From contig CM049309.1 in assembly GCA_026874595.1 (NCBI GenBank), forward strand, positions 20,744,033 to 20,808,032: a DNA stretch of 64,000 nt, in the 5' to 3' direction. Shown here piece by piece: positions 8,975-19,776 of this stretch (its first letter is position 1; each line of letters begins with the position of its first letter). The position numbers and the translations under genes are program-made. The notes beneath the pieces are model-generated. The model saw only the letters and a program-made list of their open reading frames with translations. It searched no databases and was not told the origin of the DNA. The stretch comes from Sipunculus nudus (taxonomy: Eukaryota; Annelida; Sipuncula; Golfingiida; Sipunculidae).

Positions 8975-11470
8975 CTAGGGCTCGTTTCTAGCATGGTACC
9001 GTTTCAGCATATTCACGTGGAAGGTTTTAACCTTATCGCCAATCTTAATCCGATAGTCTAAGTCCCCAACCCTGTTTACAATAGTATAGGGGCCTTTCCA
9101 CTGTACCATTAATTTGTTCCGCTCCGTCGGGAGTAACAACAAAACTTCGTCTCCGGCCTCAAACCTGCGCGTGCATTTACCTCTATCATATAACAGTCTG
9201 TGTCTGTTCGCTGATTTGTTCAACGCCTCTCTAGCTAACGCGCATGTGTCGCTTAGTTTGTCTTGTAGGTCCAGGACGTATTGGTATGTGGTTTTAGTCT
9301 CGACGCTAGTATCTCGCTTGGTCCACAGATCCCTTAGAATCCGCATCGGTCCTCTAACGATCCTACCATAGAGCAACTCAAAGGGTGAGAACCCTGTGCT
9401 CTCATGTGGCGCTTCTCGGTACGCAAAAAGCACGGCGCTGAGGTACCGATCCCAATCTCGCGGTCTTTCCTCGCACATCCGTTTCAACATTAACTTTAAC
9501 GTTCCATTGAATCTCTCCACCATTCCGTTGCACATAGGATGGTAAGGAGTAGTGGTGAGCTGTCTTACAGACAAAACACGGCTAACTTCTCGCATGAGGT
9601 CTGACGTAAATTGTGTTCCCATGTCAGTAAGCACCTCTGACGGCACTCCTAACCGCGCATAAATATCAACTAGCGCATCAGCCACAGAGACTGTATCTAT
9701 GTTCTTTAAAGCAACAGCCTCCGGATATCTAGTGGCATAATCCATAACGGTCAGAATATACCTGTGACCTCTCTCGGACGCTGGATGGATCGGCCCAACC
9801 AGATCCATCGAAATTCTACGCCAGGGCTCATCAATTAATGGCATCTGGCCTAACGTAGCTCCAGGCACCTTGCCTTTTGGTATGGTTTTCTGGCAAATGG
9901 GACAGGACTTGCAAAACTCAGCAATGTCATTATACATCCCTTTCCAGAAAAACTGAGTTCTCACGCGGTCGTGCGTTTTGTCTATGCCCTGATGGCCCGC
10001 CATAACCGCTTTGTGGCCCATCCTCATTACGTCGTACCGTAACGTCTGAGGTACCACCACTCGAGATCCATCTTGATCTCCCCGTTTATCACTCACAACC
10101 CGAACTAAATATCCGTCCTCAATTCTAAATGGACTATCATTTCTAGCCTCTCTAGCTAGCCTCCAATACGGCGCTAAAGACCCATCCTCCTCCTGCGCCT
10201 TCAAAAATTCGGCCGGACTCACATCTACAACTGGGCTTGCAACATTCAAGCTACGCGTCGGTATCTGTTTCTCTCGTGCAGCGCTCCGTGTCTCCACCGC
10301 GGACGACACCTCCTTTTGTGACTCTACACCGTCACACACTATGCCTGAGGACCGCTCAGACTTCCACGTCGGGTCCAGATCATACGGACCACGCGCTCCC
10401 GCTACGTTACCTAGCGCTAAATCACATACAGCATCCCCGACCACCATTGCCTCGATAGTACCGACAAAGTACGCACAGTCCACATTAATCCTAGCCGTAG
10501 GAAATTGTCTTACAGACCCGTCGAACAACCTACACTCGACCTGGTGTCCGGTGAACTGATTCGGCTCGACGTACGACTCACGTATTCCTGCCGAGGAACA
10601 TCCCGAATCCCGCAGCACCCTCGCTGACTTACCATTCACCAGCCCTTCACACACAGGTAACGAGATTCTGCCTTCTGTCTGGGCAGCAAATCCTAACGAC
10701 TGACTCGGACTCTCTACTTCCGGTTTCACCGCACCGACTGTCTCCGTTTCCGCCTCGACTACTGCCATTGACATAGTCTCCGGTTTCTGTTTTGGGTTAT
10801 ACGGGGGGCTAAAATTAGTCCTATACCTCTGCTGATCGCCAGCAGCACGCCCTACTTGAGGGGAAGACCTAGGCCTCGACCGGGCACTAGTCTTACATTC
10901 CCGCGCCTTATGTCCCAGTTCATTACATAAATAACATCTGATGCCTCCTGATGGCTTAAATGTCTGACCGCCCGGACTGCGCTCAACCTCTCGCTTCTCT
11001 CTAGGCTGAGATACCGGTTGCGCTGGACGCGGCACATTATTGCCATAACGAGGACCTGCTGTAAGGCTGTGTACACCGTGAGCCTCCGTATAACTCTCGG
11101 CTAAGTCTACCATACTATCAAAGTCACGACACCGTCTCTCTTTCAAAAACATAGAGAGATCCCTACTACAGCAGTTTACGAACTGCTCACACATCAACAG
11201 GTTAACTACCCCGTCGTAGTCACCTCCGACCCCTGCCATCCCTATCCAATGGTCTAGGTATCCACTCAGTCTCACCGCAAACTGACTCGGCGTTTCGCCT
11301 CGCTCAGGCCTACAAGTCCGAAACTTGTGTCGATAACCCTCTTCGGTCATTTGGTATCGCTTTAATAAGGCTATCTTTAACTTATCGTAATCCATGGCCT
11401 CACTAACCGATAACTGTGTGTAAGTCCCTAGCGCCTTCCCCGCAGTAACGGACTCAGGTGTAACGCCCAA
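8975..11470 (-). CDS. Gag C-terminal - protease - integrase polyprotein (gypsy)
   Basis: 831 codons, open from a TTG at 11470. The true start lies upstream, beyond a frameshift. Domains: SCAN-like/capsid region about 20-135; CCHC knuckle Cys179-Cys182-His187-Cys192; retropepsin with Asp-Ser-Gly at 288-290 and DLALGN at 350-355; integrase zinc-binding His486, His493, Cys523, Cys526; catalytic core Asp556, Asp616, Glu652 with exactly 35 residues between the last two; and a C-terminal domain ending FHVNMLKRYHARNEP. The protease passes straight to integrase with no RT between them. Established knowledge: this arrangement and a SCAN-related gag are reported for Gmr1-like elements. All visible catalytic residues are present. 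Confidence 0.92.
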   Translation of the reverse strand: MGVTPESVTAGKALGTYTQLSVSEAMDYDKLKIALLKRYQMTEEGYRHKFRTCRPERGETPSQFAVRLSGYLDHWIGMAGVGGDYDGVVNLLMCEQFVNCCSRDLSMFLKERRCRDFDSMVDLAESYTEAHGVHSLTAGPRYGNNVPRPAQPVSQPREKREVERSPGGQTFKPSGGIRCYLCNELGHKARECKTSARSRPRSSPQVGRAAGDQQRYRTNFSPPYNPKQKPETMSMAVVEAETETVGAVKPEVESPSQSLGFAAQTEGRISLPVCEGLVNGKSARVLRDSGCSSAGIRESYVEPNQFTGHQVECRLFDGSVRQFPTARINVDCAYFVGTIEAMVVGDAVCDLALGNVAGARGPYDLDPTWKSERSSGIVCDGVESQKEVSSAVETRSAAREKQIPTRSLNVASPVVDVSPAEFLKAQEEDGSLAPYWRLAREARNDSPFRIEDGYLVRVVSDKRGDQDGSRVVVPQTLRYDVMRMGHKAVMAGHQGIDKTHDRVRTQFFWKGMYNDIAEFCKSCPICQKTIPKGKVPGATLGQMPLIDEPWRRISMDLVGPIHPASERGHRYILTVMDYATRYPEAVALKNIDTVSVADALVDIYARLGVPSEVLTDMGTQFTSDLMREVSRVLSVRQLTTTPYHPMCNGMVERFNGTLKLMLKRMCEERPRDWDRYLSAVLFAYREAPHESTGFSPFELLYGRIVRGPMRILRDLWTKRDTSVETKTTYQYVLDLQDKLSDTCALAREALNKSANRHRLLYDRGKCTRRFEAGDEVLLLLPTERNKLMVQWKGPYTIVNRVGDLDYRIKIGDKVKTFHVNMLKRYHARNEP

Positions 11471-11580
11471 TTCTCCCTATCATAGCCTTGACATACAGCT
11501 AATCGTTCAAATCGCTCAAGAAACGCATCTAGCTGATCGTGAGCCTCATCAAAAGGTGGAAGCTGGATTTTCGGGAATAC
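11450..11580 (-). pseudogene. Gag segment displaced by two frameshifts
   Basis: Between the N-terminal gag ORF (ending 11529) and the long polyprotein (from 11470), gag-like sequence continues in a third frame. It has the typical aromatic/leucine-rich pattern of a capsid entry helix. One shift lies near 11570, in the A-rich run after the 'atgtattcccg' segment; the other lies near 11450. Each is consistent with a single-base indel. They may be real decay or assembly errors in an otherwise young element. Confidence 0.7.
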
Positions 11581-11819
11581 ATCCCTACTTCTCTCTTCTT
11601 TAACCCAGAGTCAGACTTTAACCTTAGAACTTCTAATTCGTGGGCTCTAGCCTCTCGCTCACGCTCTAATTCCCGCTGTTCCTTCTCTATTTCACGTTGC
11701 CTGGCTCTTTCCTCATGTTCCTCATCCGCACGCCGTCTAGCCTCAACATAATCTTGTAAAGCCTGGTCCTTAAGCCCCAAGGCCTGTCCGCATCTAACAA
11801 GTGACTCTAACGTTTCCAT
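11529..11819 (-). CDS. Gag N-terminal ORF (coiled coil)
   Basis: 96 codons from ATG at 11819, the first ATG of the element's coding region. After METLESLVRCGQALGL, residues about 25-70 are a run of Glu, Arg and Leu with heptad-like spacing, so a charged coiled coil is likely. The last 14 or so residues are out of frame with the gag continuation, so the ORF ends prematurely. The role would be multimerisation of the structural protein. The antisense ORF at 11539-11751 is a shadow. Confidence 0.8.
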   Translation of the reverse strand: METLESLVRCGQALGLKDQALQDYVEARRRADEEHEERARQREIEKEQRELEREREARAHELEVLRLKSDSGLKKREVGMYSRKSSFHLLMRLTIS

Positions 11820-12522
11820 GGTAACGCTCTAACCTAGTAAGATTCCAGTATCTAGTAATATCCGCTCTTAAAAATCCGTAAATACGTACTGTTAAAGCCA
11901 ACCTAACGAACCGGCGGTATCCGTACAATAACACTACGATAGCTCTACGCATCAAAATCTACTTATACGGACGGACGGACGGAAGGTCGGACGAAGGGTC
12001 AGACGGATGGACGGATGGATATCAAGATATCAATAAACACCATGCACCTATGATTACCATGCCAATCGGGAGGGGTAAACTTACCTGTCAAGAGACCCTA
12101 CCACGTGACCAATCACAAACTAGTGTAGAAAAAATTATACCAGGGCGTATCTAACAACATCAAAAATTTTCACTCTAATCTGGGTTTATATCAACCCAAT
12201 AATGATGTCCAGGTATCACTGAACTAGCATTACTCACAAAACATGCATGTGTTCTAGCCAAATCTACAAGGTATATGCCGACCTTGAAACAATGTTGTGC
12301 TTCAGGTAATATTCTCACTGAATAAATATTAACTCCTAACAGTGGGGTAATTTCATTGTGCAAGTATACACTACAACATCAGTTTGGTGTCATTTCCAAT
12401 TATTAATTCAGATCAACTCTAGTTTGAGTATATGAATGTCTGGTTTCAGTACTGTTTTCTCAGTTCAAAACTTCTGAAACTTACTGTAATTAGCCAGTTT
12501 TTTTTTTTTTAAGGCTAATTAT
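11820..12522 (-). other. Gypsy 5' leader (untranslated)
   Basis: This 700-bp stretch lies between primer binding site and gag ATG. It holds a GGAC/GGAT tetranucleotide run (11968-12020 on the plus strand), of the same kind as the microsatellites near family A 3' ends, and a T12 tract (12499-12510). I see no gene in it. Confidence 0.7.
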
Positions 12523-12541
12523 AATCCTGGCACGCTCGCCA
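12523..12541 (-). other. tRNA primer binding site
   Basis: On the plus strand it reads AATCCTGGCACGCTCGCCA, i.e. the 3' end of a tRNA including AAT of the T loop and CCA. On the element strand the site is TGGCGAGCGTGCCAGGATT, starting 5 bases after the LTR. The tRNA isoacceptor is not identified. Confidence 0.85.
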
Positions 12542-12546
12542 TACAA

Positions 12547-13663
12547 TGTCACCCCTAACTTAACGTGAAAACTTTACAACGGATATATCCTATAAAACCA
12601 TACGATGGGTTTACGCTCGCCACTTGATTTCACTCATCAAGAAATTAGATCCCGGTCATTACAGGTGACATTTCCAGGTTCTTTTAAGGACGTGTATTAA
12701 AATACCAGACAATTATACACCCAGATCAATAGAAACTATGAGACATCAGGTTAAATTCACAAATATAATTCAAGACAATACTTACAGAGACACAAATGTG
12801 AGTGTGTGCGTTGATGTGTCAATACGACAGTTCTTCACATTAAAATTACAGGATATTTACTGAGTCCATGGTTTGTATAAAAACCATAAAGTCCAGTTCC
12901 TTCAGAGATCTCTGGTTACTGTTTTGTGTAGAATCTAGCGTATGGTTAGTACCATATAGATCTAGTCTTTCTGAGTTTAGTGATCTTCAACTGATCTTGC
13001 TTGTCTGCGACCCGGGTATGTTTACGTTCACATGCATGCAATAGCGCCCTTTGTTTATGTAGAGCTTAGAGTCCTTGACCTTGCTCGTGTAGCAATGGTT
13101 TCTCGGCTTACGGCGGTTATGTATTTAGGTCAAGCTGAACTAGGCCGGCAGGTGACGAGCGCGCTCTCTCTATATCGCCAATACGAAGCTCTTTCGGCAG
13201 CACGGCTGAGTTCTTATGAGCTGGGTCCTTGCTTCATGTAGGAGCTTGCTTCTATGCCGTTCCTGGCGTTTCAATGTTCCTACTCCCGTGCGTGCGTGCT
13301 GCCACTTCAAGCTTCAAGACCCAACTGAAGGCAGCTTCCAGCGTCTCTCCCTGAACTCTGACGTCACAATCGTCGTCACAATACGGCGATCCGGTTCTCT
13401 GATTGGCTTATGGCTCAAGTGTCCCATATAAGGTTATATGTGACCTGGTTTGACTGCTAGCGTCACCTTGGCGACCCACATACCAAATGTAATAAATCAG
13501 CTGATAGCCGATGGGATTTCACACAAGAATACACAATATATATATACAATCCAGACCTGTCAACGCTTTAGGATGACGCTTCACGTCAATATCAATAGAG
13601 AACAGACTTCGTTAAACTATGATACAAAACACCGTACATATTGTCACCTATTTTCTGGTGACA
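12547..13663 (-). repeat. 5' LTR (element orientation), promoter-bearing
   Basis: Same 1117 bp as 6970-8086. As the upstream LTR it should hold the promoter. Reading on the minus strand, a CCAAT box lies near 13402-13406, then a palindromic CRE (13359-13366) and a GATATAGAG TATA-like stretch near 13172. These are sequence matches only. Confidence 0.95.
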
Positions 13664-14346
13664 ACTAAATTCAGCTTCCCATAACTCAGCCAAAAGTCAC
13701 TAAACTTAGACCATTTGAACAAATTTCAGAAAGCACTACCCTAGGATCATTTCTGTGCGATATTAAACTATTTGGCCATTTGGTTTCAGAGAAGAAGTTT
13801 TTTGTAGCCGTCAGTATGATACGGGCACTGATGACCCCCGTACAAGAAAGGTCGATGCAGGTGGCGCCACCAATACCTCAATTTCAGATATGTCTCATGT
13901 GAACAACATTGGCATAAAATTTGGTGATGATAGCTCCAGCCTTTTCTGATATTGTAATTTTAGTATGCTTTTATGGACAGATGACTAAGTTCAACTTCCT
14001 GTAACTCGGCCAAAAATCACTGAACTTAAACCATTCGAACAAACTTGAGAAAGATTATTCCAGGAATCATTTCTGTGAAATATTGGACAATTTGGCTGAA
14101 CAGTTTTGGGGAGAAGATTTTTAAAGCTTTTTTAGCTTTTTCCCTATAAAATCTAAGAAAATGCAGTTAGCCAAAAAATAAGCAAAATCCGATATAGTTT
14201 TTTAGATGACTAATTTTTTGCATAAAATTTCGTGATGCTACCTCTTGCCGTTTTCAAGATAGTATGGGTTTATATAGACAACGGACGACAGACGACGGCC
14301 AACAGACGACGCCACACCATCACATAAGCTCACAGGTTCGCTAATA
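13664..14346 (+). mobile_element. Family C element, right half
   Basis: It begins with the second ACTAA duplication and continues the family C copy broken at 6969. It holds GGTGGCGCCACC at 13860-13871 followed by 'aatacctcaatttcagatatg', then a GACGACAGACGAC run and the terminus 'cacaggttcgctaataaaaa'. The rejoined junction matches the family phrase 'gatgactaagttcaacttcc' at 13980, which independently supports the target duplication. Confidence 0.75.
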
Positions 14347-14635
14347 AAAAGAGGTATGAAAACCGAAATATGAAATTTTTGATAAACTATGTAAACCAAA
14401 AATGTACAAGTGAGCATATGTGAATTAAAGAATCAGAACTGGTGAATCGCTGTTACATATCTACAATTCAACTACTGTACTTGATAATATTAAAGAGTGA
14501 AAACAGTTGTAGTTTAGATATATACATAAAACAGAAATTCAAAAGTGGGAATTTACACCATATTTAAACTAAAAGATCTGACAAAGTTTATTAGAATTTC
14601 ATATATATACAATATAAAAAGGAGATTCAATTTTT

Positions 14636-15680
14636 CTCTCATTCAATCTTTCATTCATTTTGTCTGTCTATCATTCAATTTTTCTTTCATTCAAACTATC
14701 ATTCATTCTTTCCTCCCTTCATTCCTACAAACTTTCATTTATTTTGTCTGTCTATCATTCAATATTTCTTTCATTAATTCATTCAAACTTTTGCTCATTT
14801 AATCTTTTTTTATTCATCCTTTCATTCATTCATTCAATCTCATTCAAACTTTCATTTATTTTCTCTCTCTATCATTCAATCTTTCTTTCATTCATTCAAT
14901 CTGTCTATCATTCATTCTTTCCTTCCTTTATTCCTTCAATCTTTATTTATTTCATTGTACTTCTTTCATTCATTCTTTCCTTCATTCATTCAATCTTTCA
15001 TTTATTTTGTCTGTCTATCATTCAATATTTCTTTCATTAATTCATTCAAACTTTTGCTCATTTAATCTTTTTTTATTCATCCTTTCATTCATTCAACCTT
15101 TCTCTCATTCAATCTTTCATTCATTTTGTCTGGCTGTCATTCTATCTTTCTTTCATTCAATCTGTCTGTCATTCATCCTTTCTTTCATTCAACCTTTCTT
15201 TCATTCATTCTTTCATTCATTTAATCTAACATTCATTGTCTTTTTTTCATTTATTCATTTAATCTTTCATTCATTAAATTTTTTTATTCATTCTTTCATT
15301 CATTCAATTTCATTCAAACCTTCATTAATTTTGTCTGTCTATCATTCAATCTGTCTATCATCCATTCTTTTCTTCCTTCATTCCTTCAATCTTTCTTTCA
15401 TTAATTTTTTGTCATTCTTCTTTCTTTCATTCATTCTTTCCTTTCTTCATTCAATGTTTTTATTTGATCTGTCTATCATCCATTCATTCATTCATTCATT
15501 CATTCATTCATTCTTTCTTTCATTAAATCTTTTTTCGTTCATTCTTTCTTTCTTTCATTCATTCATTCAATCTTTCTCTCATTCAATCTTTCATTCATTT
15601 TGTCTGTCTATCATTCAATCTGTCTTTCATTCAATCTGTCTATCATTCAACCTTACATTCATTTTGTCTCTCTTTCATTC
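14636..15680. repeat. Degenerate (ATTC)n array with long-range duplication
   Basis: About 1 kb built of TTCATTCAATCTTTC-like variants interspersed with TTTGTCTGTCTATC. A block of about 100 bp starting at about 14732 recurs, apparently identical, at about 14998, giving a period near 266 bp. The ORFs of 85-247 codons in this stretch arise because the repeat lacks stop triplets in these frames; they are Ser/Phe/His/Ile-rich and are not genes. Confidence 0.9.
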
Positions 15681-15814
15681 TTTATCACACACACTCGTAT
15701 ACTTTAATACACAATCAAATGCACAAACTTTAGAATTATTTATTAATTAATATTAAGACGAAAAGTAGCGAATGATTAATGATGGAGAGAATGATAAAGA
15801 GAGAGAGAGGCAAC

Positions 15815-16150
15815 CGGCTTCTGTGGCTCAGGGGTAGAGCGCAGAACTCAAAGCCGGGAGCTTGTGAGTTTGAACCTAAGCCGAGGCGGTGAGGTTTTTC
15901 ACGGTCGGCGCCCACCCAGGGTGAGCGCTCTGTAGGCTTAATGGGAAGGTCGTGCCCAACGGCCGTGTTTCACTCCCAAACGAGTGCGCCTTTCGGGGTC
16001 CTCGGTGGTATGATTACCAACCCAGGACCAGCAGGTGCAGTAGTCACCAGGCCCGGTTAACGCCAGGATATCAAATGAGAGGAAGCGTGTGATACTGCCC
16101 TGTCACGTAGTCCGAAACCGGAATGGAAATCTGCAGATGTACATATAATT
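15815..16150 (+). mobile_element. tRNA-derived SINE
   Basis: The head resembles a tRNA gene: TGGCTCAGGGGTAGAGC (15824-15840) fits the pol III A box and GAGTTTGAACC (15866-15876) fits the B box, about 26 bases apart. No clean tRNA cloverleaf closes. A GC-rich body of about 250 bp follows, in contrast to the AT-rich neighbourhood. No other copy is in the window. The 3' end is approximate. It is preceded by a 19-bp sequence that recurs at 19777 (see findings). Confidence 0.65.
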
Positions 16151-16168
16151 AGTTAAGCTAGCATTAAA

Positions 16169-18970
16169 CAAGGGACCTATGGGTCACGGCGCTCAGCTGT
16201 TATATATGATAAACAAAATATGATTTATAAATGAGGCAAATGCTGGTTTTGTGTGGAAAAAAATATAAGCTGTATTATGAGTTGTTGTTGTTGTTTAGCT
16301 TATGTATGATTTTTATAGTATCTTTGGAGACAGGGAAGAGGATTGATTTCATTTATTTTTTTAACAAATGGAGTACTATTGTCACACAGATTTTGACTTG
16401 GCCATATAACTTATAAGCAGAATATATAATATAAGAGTTTAACTATTTATTAAAAAAAATTACAAATATTGTCCCAAATATAATTTTTATTAAAAATAAT
16501 AAGAGAATCGTATGATTTTTTAAAATGAAATATAACTGAAATGATTATTAAAATAATATTAAAGAATATATTCATGAATGCATTCATGAATACATTTTGA
16601 AAGTATTTGCACTGGTATTCATATACTTTCATTTTTACCTGAATTCCCATTCTTTATGCAAGAAATTTTATAATGGAGTACATATTCATATTCATATTTA
16701 AATACAAATGCAAAGTATTCGCACCATGTCTGGTATTTTTTCAGTTTTCACCAAACAATGATTTGAGAATCCAGAATATACAAAATTCACACATTTAAAT
16801 AATGATCATAAGTACCTGGTTTTATGGCTTTTATTTATATTAAAAAAATAAATGTAATATATTCATTTTGGACAAATTCCACATCAATGTACACACTAGA
16901 CACAGTAGGAATCGAGATTAATATTATCAACTGCATCTTTGTCTATCATTAATTTCCTTCATATGATCCCTAATGATTAGTAATGAATAATATGATTTAC
17001 TCTTTTATCATTAAAATTGAACTGAAAAATACCATAGGTGACTGCATGGTGATATTTGGAATACGTGACATTCTATCCATCGATACAAGATTCTTATATC
17101 ATCAGTAACTGCAAGTAAATTTCCTGTTATTATATACTAACAAATTCCTTTTCTATTTTTCTTTAATTTGTTATTAAAAACCAATAAAAAATTATTAATT
17201 TATTGTTTATTGTAATGTTGTTGGTTAAAACTACTAGATGAATTGGGTTAGACACCTGGATCAACTGTGGCTGGTCATAAGCTGCCTGCATGGCTGTCTA
17301 GTGTATGCCTCCCCTCAAGCATGCATAATTTGCTGAAAGTTCAACAAGGTCAACATACAGGTGACTCATGAGGGGCTAGGGAGAGCCAAGGTCTGACATG
17401 GTCTCATAAAAACAGTTGTTGGTTAAAACTACTAGATGAGTTGGGTTGGACACCTGGATCAACTGTGTCTGGCCATAAGCTGCCTGGATTCCTGTATGCC
17501 TCGCCTCAAGCGTGCATAATTTGATGAAAGGTCAACAAGGTCAACATACAGGTGACTCAAGAGTGGCTGGAGAGAGCCAAGGTCTGACATGGTCTCAATA
17601 AAAAAACATTAATAAAAGCTACAATTTTTGGCCAATTTCTTTCAGCCTTCTAAACTATAAAGCTGAAATCCTTATGTGTGCATGATATGAAAATTATATC
17701 AATAGTGCTCACAGGAAACGTGCCATGGTCAAAGTTGTGCAAAATTTAAGGTACTAATTTTATGTTTATACTAATAACTTATAAAATTTGAAAAATTCAG
17801 AACTAATTTTGGGTATTCAATTGAATCTTGATAAATAAATCCAGTTGTTACGATTTGTGCCATGCTAACAGATGACAGCATCCTTAAAGGTCTCAAAAAT
17901 AGAGGAAAAAATCGTAAAAAATTGAACGATACAGGTGGCGCCACCAGTCTGCTGGAACAGATGACACATCTCATGATCAATAGTTATGCCACAAATCATG
18001 ACCATCATTCAAGTAGTGAATGAGATACTGAAGTATTTGTATGAAATTTTTAACTTTTCTTGGGGGTACTTTGGGGCTCTATAGCTCGAAGAATATGGGT
18101 AACAGAGACCTAATTTCTGGTTTCCATGGAGACTTTTCATAGGTCTCTCAGTGTGTCGAGAATGAAGATTCTAGGTCCAGTCTTTACGATTTGTGCCTTG
18201 TTAACAGATGTTTACATTTTGAAAGGTCTCAAAAATAGAGAAAAAAATTCGTAAAAAATTGAACGATACAGGTGGCGCCACCAGTCTGCAGGAAGTGATG
18301 GAACATCTCATGATCAATATGTATGACAAAAATCATGACCATCAGTCAAGTATTTAATGAGATATTGAAGTTTTTGTATGAAATTTTTGACTTTTCTGGG
18401 GGGTAGTTTGGGGCCTCATAGCTGGAAGGATATGGGTAACAGAGACCTAATTTCTGGTTTTCATGAAGACTTTTCATAGGTCTCTCAGTGTGTCGAGAAT
18501 GAAGATTCTAAGTCCAGTCGTTACGATTTGTGCCTTGTTAACAGATGTTCACATTTTTAAAGGTCTCAAAAATAGAGAAAAAAATTCGTAAAAAATCGAA
18601 AAATACAGGTGGCCCCACCAGTCTTCAGGAACTGATGGAACCTCTCATGATCAATATGTATGCCAAAAATCATGACCATCAGTCAAGTAGTTAATGAGAT
18701 ATTGAAGTTTTTGTATGAAATTTTGGACTTTTCTGGGGGGTACTTTGGGGCCCCATAGCTCGAAGGATATGGGTAACAGAGACCTAATTTCTGGTTTCCA
18801 AGGAGATTTTTCATGGACCTCCCAGGATGTCAAGTAAGAAGATTCCAGTTCAAGCGGTTACGATTTGTGCCCTGTTAACGGACAGACGCCCGGACGGCCG
18901 GACAGCCGGACGGCCGACGGACAAAAGGTGATCCCTATAGCTCAGATGACTTTCAGTCAGCTGAGCTAAA
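16169..18970 (+). mobile_element. Family A element, full length (2.8 kb) with tandem cores
   Basis: The 5' end is CAAGGGACCTATGGGTCAC then GCTCAGCTG; the 3' end is a hairpin with loop near 18951 closing GTCAGCTGAGCTAAA. GCTCAGCTG at the 5' end is the inverse of CAGCTGAGC in the 3' hairpin. Inside, a segment of about 197 bp is tandemly doubled (17218-17415 and 17415-17600; single in the copy at 37.98 kb), and a core of about 335 bp is present three times (starting about 17845, 18180, 18515). Each core has the GGTGGCGCCACC palindrome or a one-base variant. A GGACGGCCGGAC microsatellite precedes the end. There is no transposase or helicase. Confidence 0.8.
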
Positions 18971-19776
18971 AACCGTACATGTGTATTTGTCATGAAATTT
19001 CATATTTTTAATGAAATTTTCTATGTTCAGGAGCCGTAAAACGGTCAAAAGTAGGTCAACCAGGACGAAACGGGAACTTGATCTGTAACTGATCTATATC
19101 TGCTCACACACCAAAAATCAGGCCAATATCTGCAGGCATTGCGAAAAAAGTCCGTACATGTGTATCTGTCATGAATATTTCTATTTTTCATGAAAATGTC
19201 TAAGTTTAGGAGCCATAAAACAGGCAAAAGTAGGTCAACCGGGACGAAACGCGAACTAGCTCTGTAACTGGTCTATATTTGTCCACACACCAAAAATCAG
19301 GCCAATATCTGCAGGCACTGTGAAAAAAAATCCGTACATGTGTATTTGTCATGAAATTTCATATTTTTCATGAAATTTTCTATGTTCAGGAGCCGTAAAA
19401 CAGTCAAAAGTAGGTCAACCAGGAAGAAACGTGAACTCGATCTGTAACTGGTCTATATCTGCTCACACACCAAAAATCAGGCCAATATCTGCAGGCATTG
19501 CGAAAAAAAGTCTGTACATGTGTATCTGTCATGAATATTTCTATTTTTCATGAAATTTTCTAAGTTTAGGAGCCGTAAAACGGTCAAAAGTAGGTCAATT
19601 AGGACGAAACGCGAACTCGATCTGTAACTGGTCTATATCTGTCCACACACCAAACATCAGGCCAATATCTGCAGGCATTGCGAAAAAAAGTCCGTACAAC
19701 TTTGATTTCGGAAGGACGGAATGACAGACATGGGTAAAACTATATGCCCCGGCCACTTTGTGGCGGTGGCATAAAA
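18971..19776 (+). mobile_element. Family D element, 5'-truncated tandem array
   Basis: Four to five units of about 180 bp, each starting near 'tccgtacatgtgtat' and containing 'gtcaaaagtaggtcaa' and 'caccaaaaatcaggcc', end in the family D 3' terminus (TGCCCCGGCCAC/GTGGCGGTGGCA hairpin, 19746-19771). The normal 5' end is missing, and the array abuts the 3' end of the family A copy directly. The minus-strand ORFs here are repeat translations. Confidence 0.75.

Larger units (their letters stand above)
6970..13663 (-). mobile_element. Ty3/gypsy LTR retrotransposon, Gmr1-like domain order, RT-deleted
   Basis: It is bounded by two 1117-bp LTRs in direct orientation and flanked by the 5-bp target duplication ACTAA (6965-6969 and 13664-13668). 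The ends are perfect TGTCACC/GGTGACA inverted repeats. A primer binding site (12523-12541) and a polypurine tract (8087-8101) show that transcription runs right to left. Internal order is gag, zinc knuckle, aspartic protease, integrase, then an RT thumb plus RNase H. Integrase before RT is the order of Gmr1-like Ty3/gypsy elements, not of typical gypsy. The RT fingers and palm are absent and gag has two apparent frameshifts, so this copy cannot encode its own polymerase. I see only one LTR mismatch, so insertion was recent. Confidence 0.93.

Noticed and set aside
10237-10559. Plus-strand ORFs opposite the gypsy polyprotein
   Set aside because: Shadows of the real minus-strand frame; the minus strand carries complete protease and integrase motifs.
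15007-15750. 247-codon ORF, Ser/Phe/His-rich with many possible membrane segments
   Set aside because: It is the translation of the ATTC-type array; overlapping frames are equally open and similar in composition.
15817-15884. Functional tRNA gene
   Set aside because: A and B boxes are present but acceptor and anticodon stems do not close, and a SINE-like body follows.
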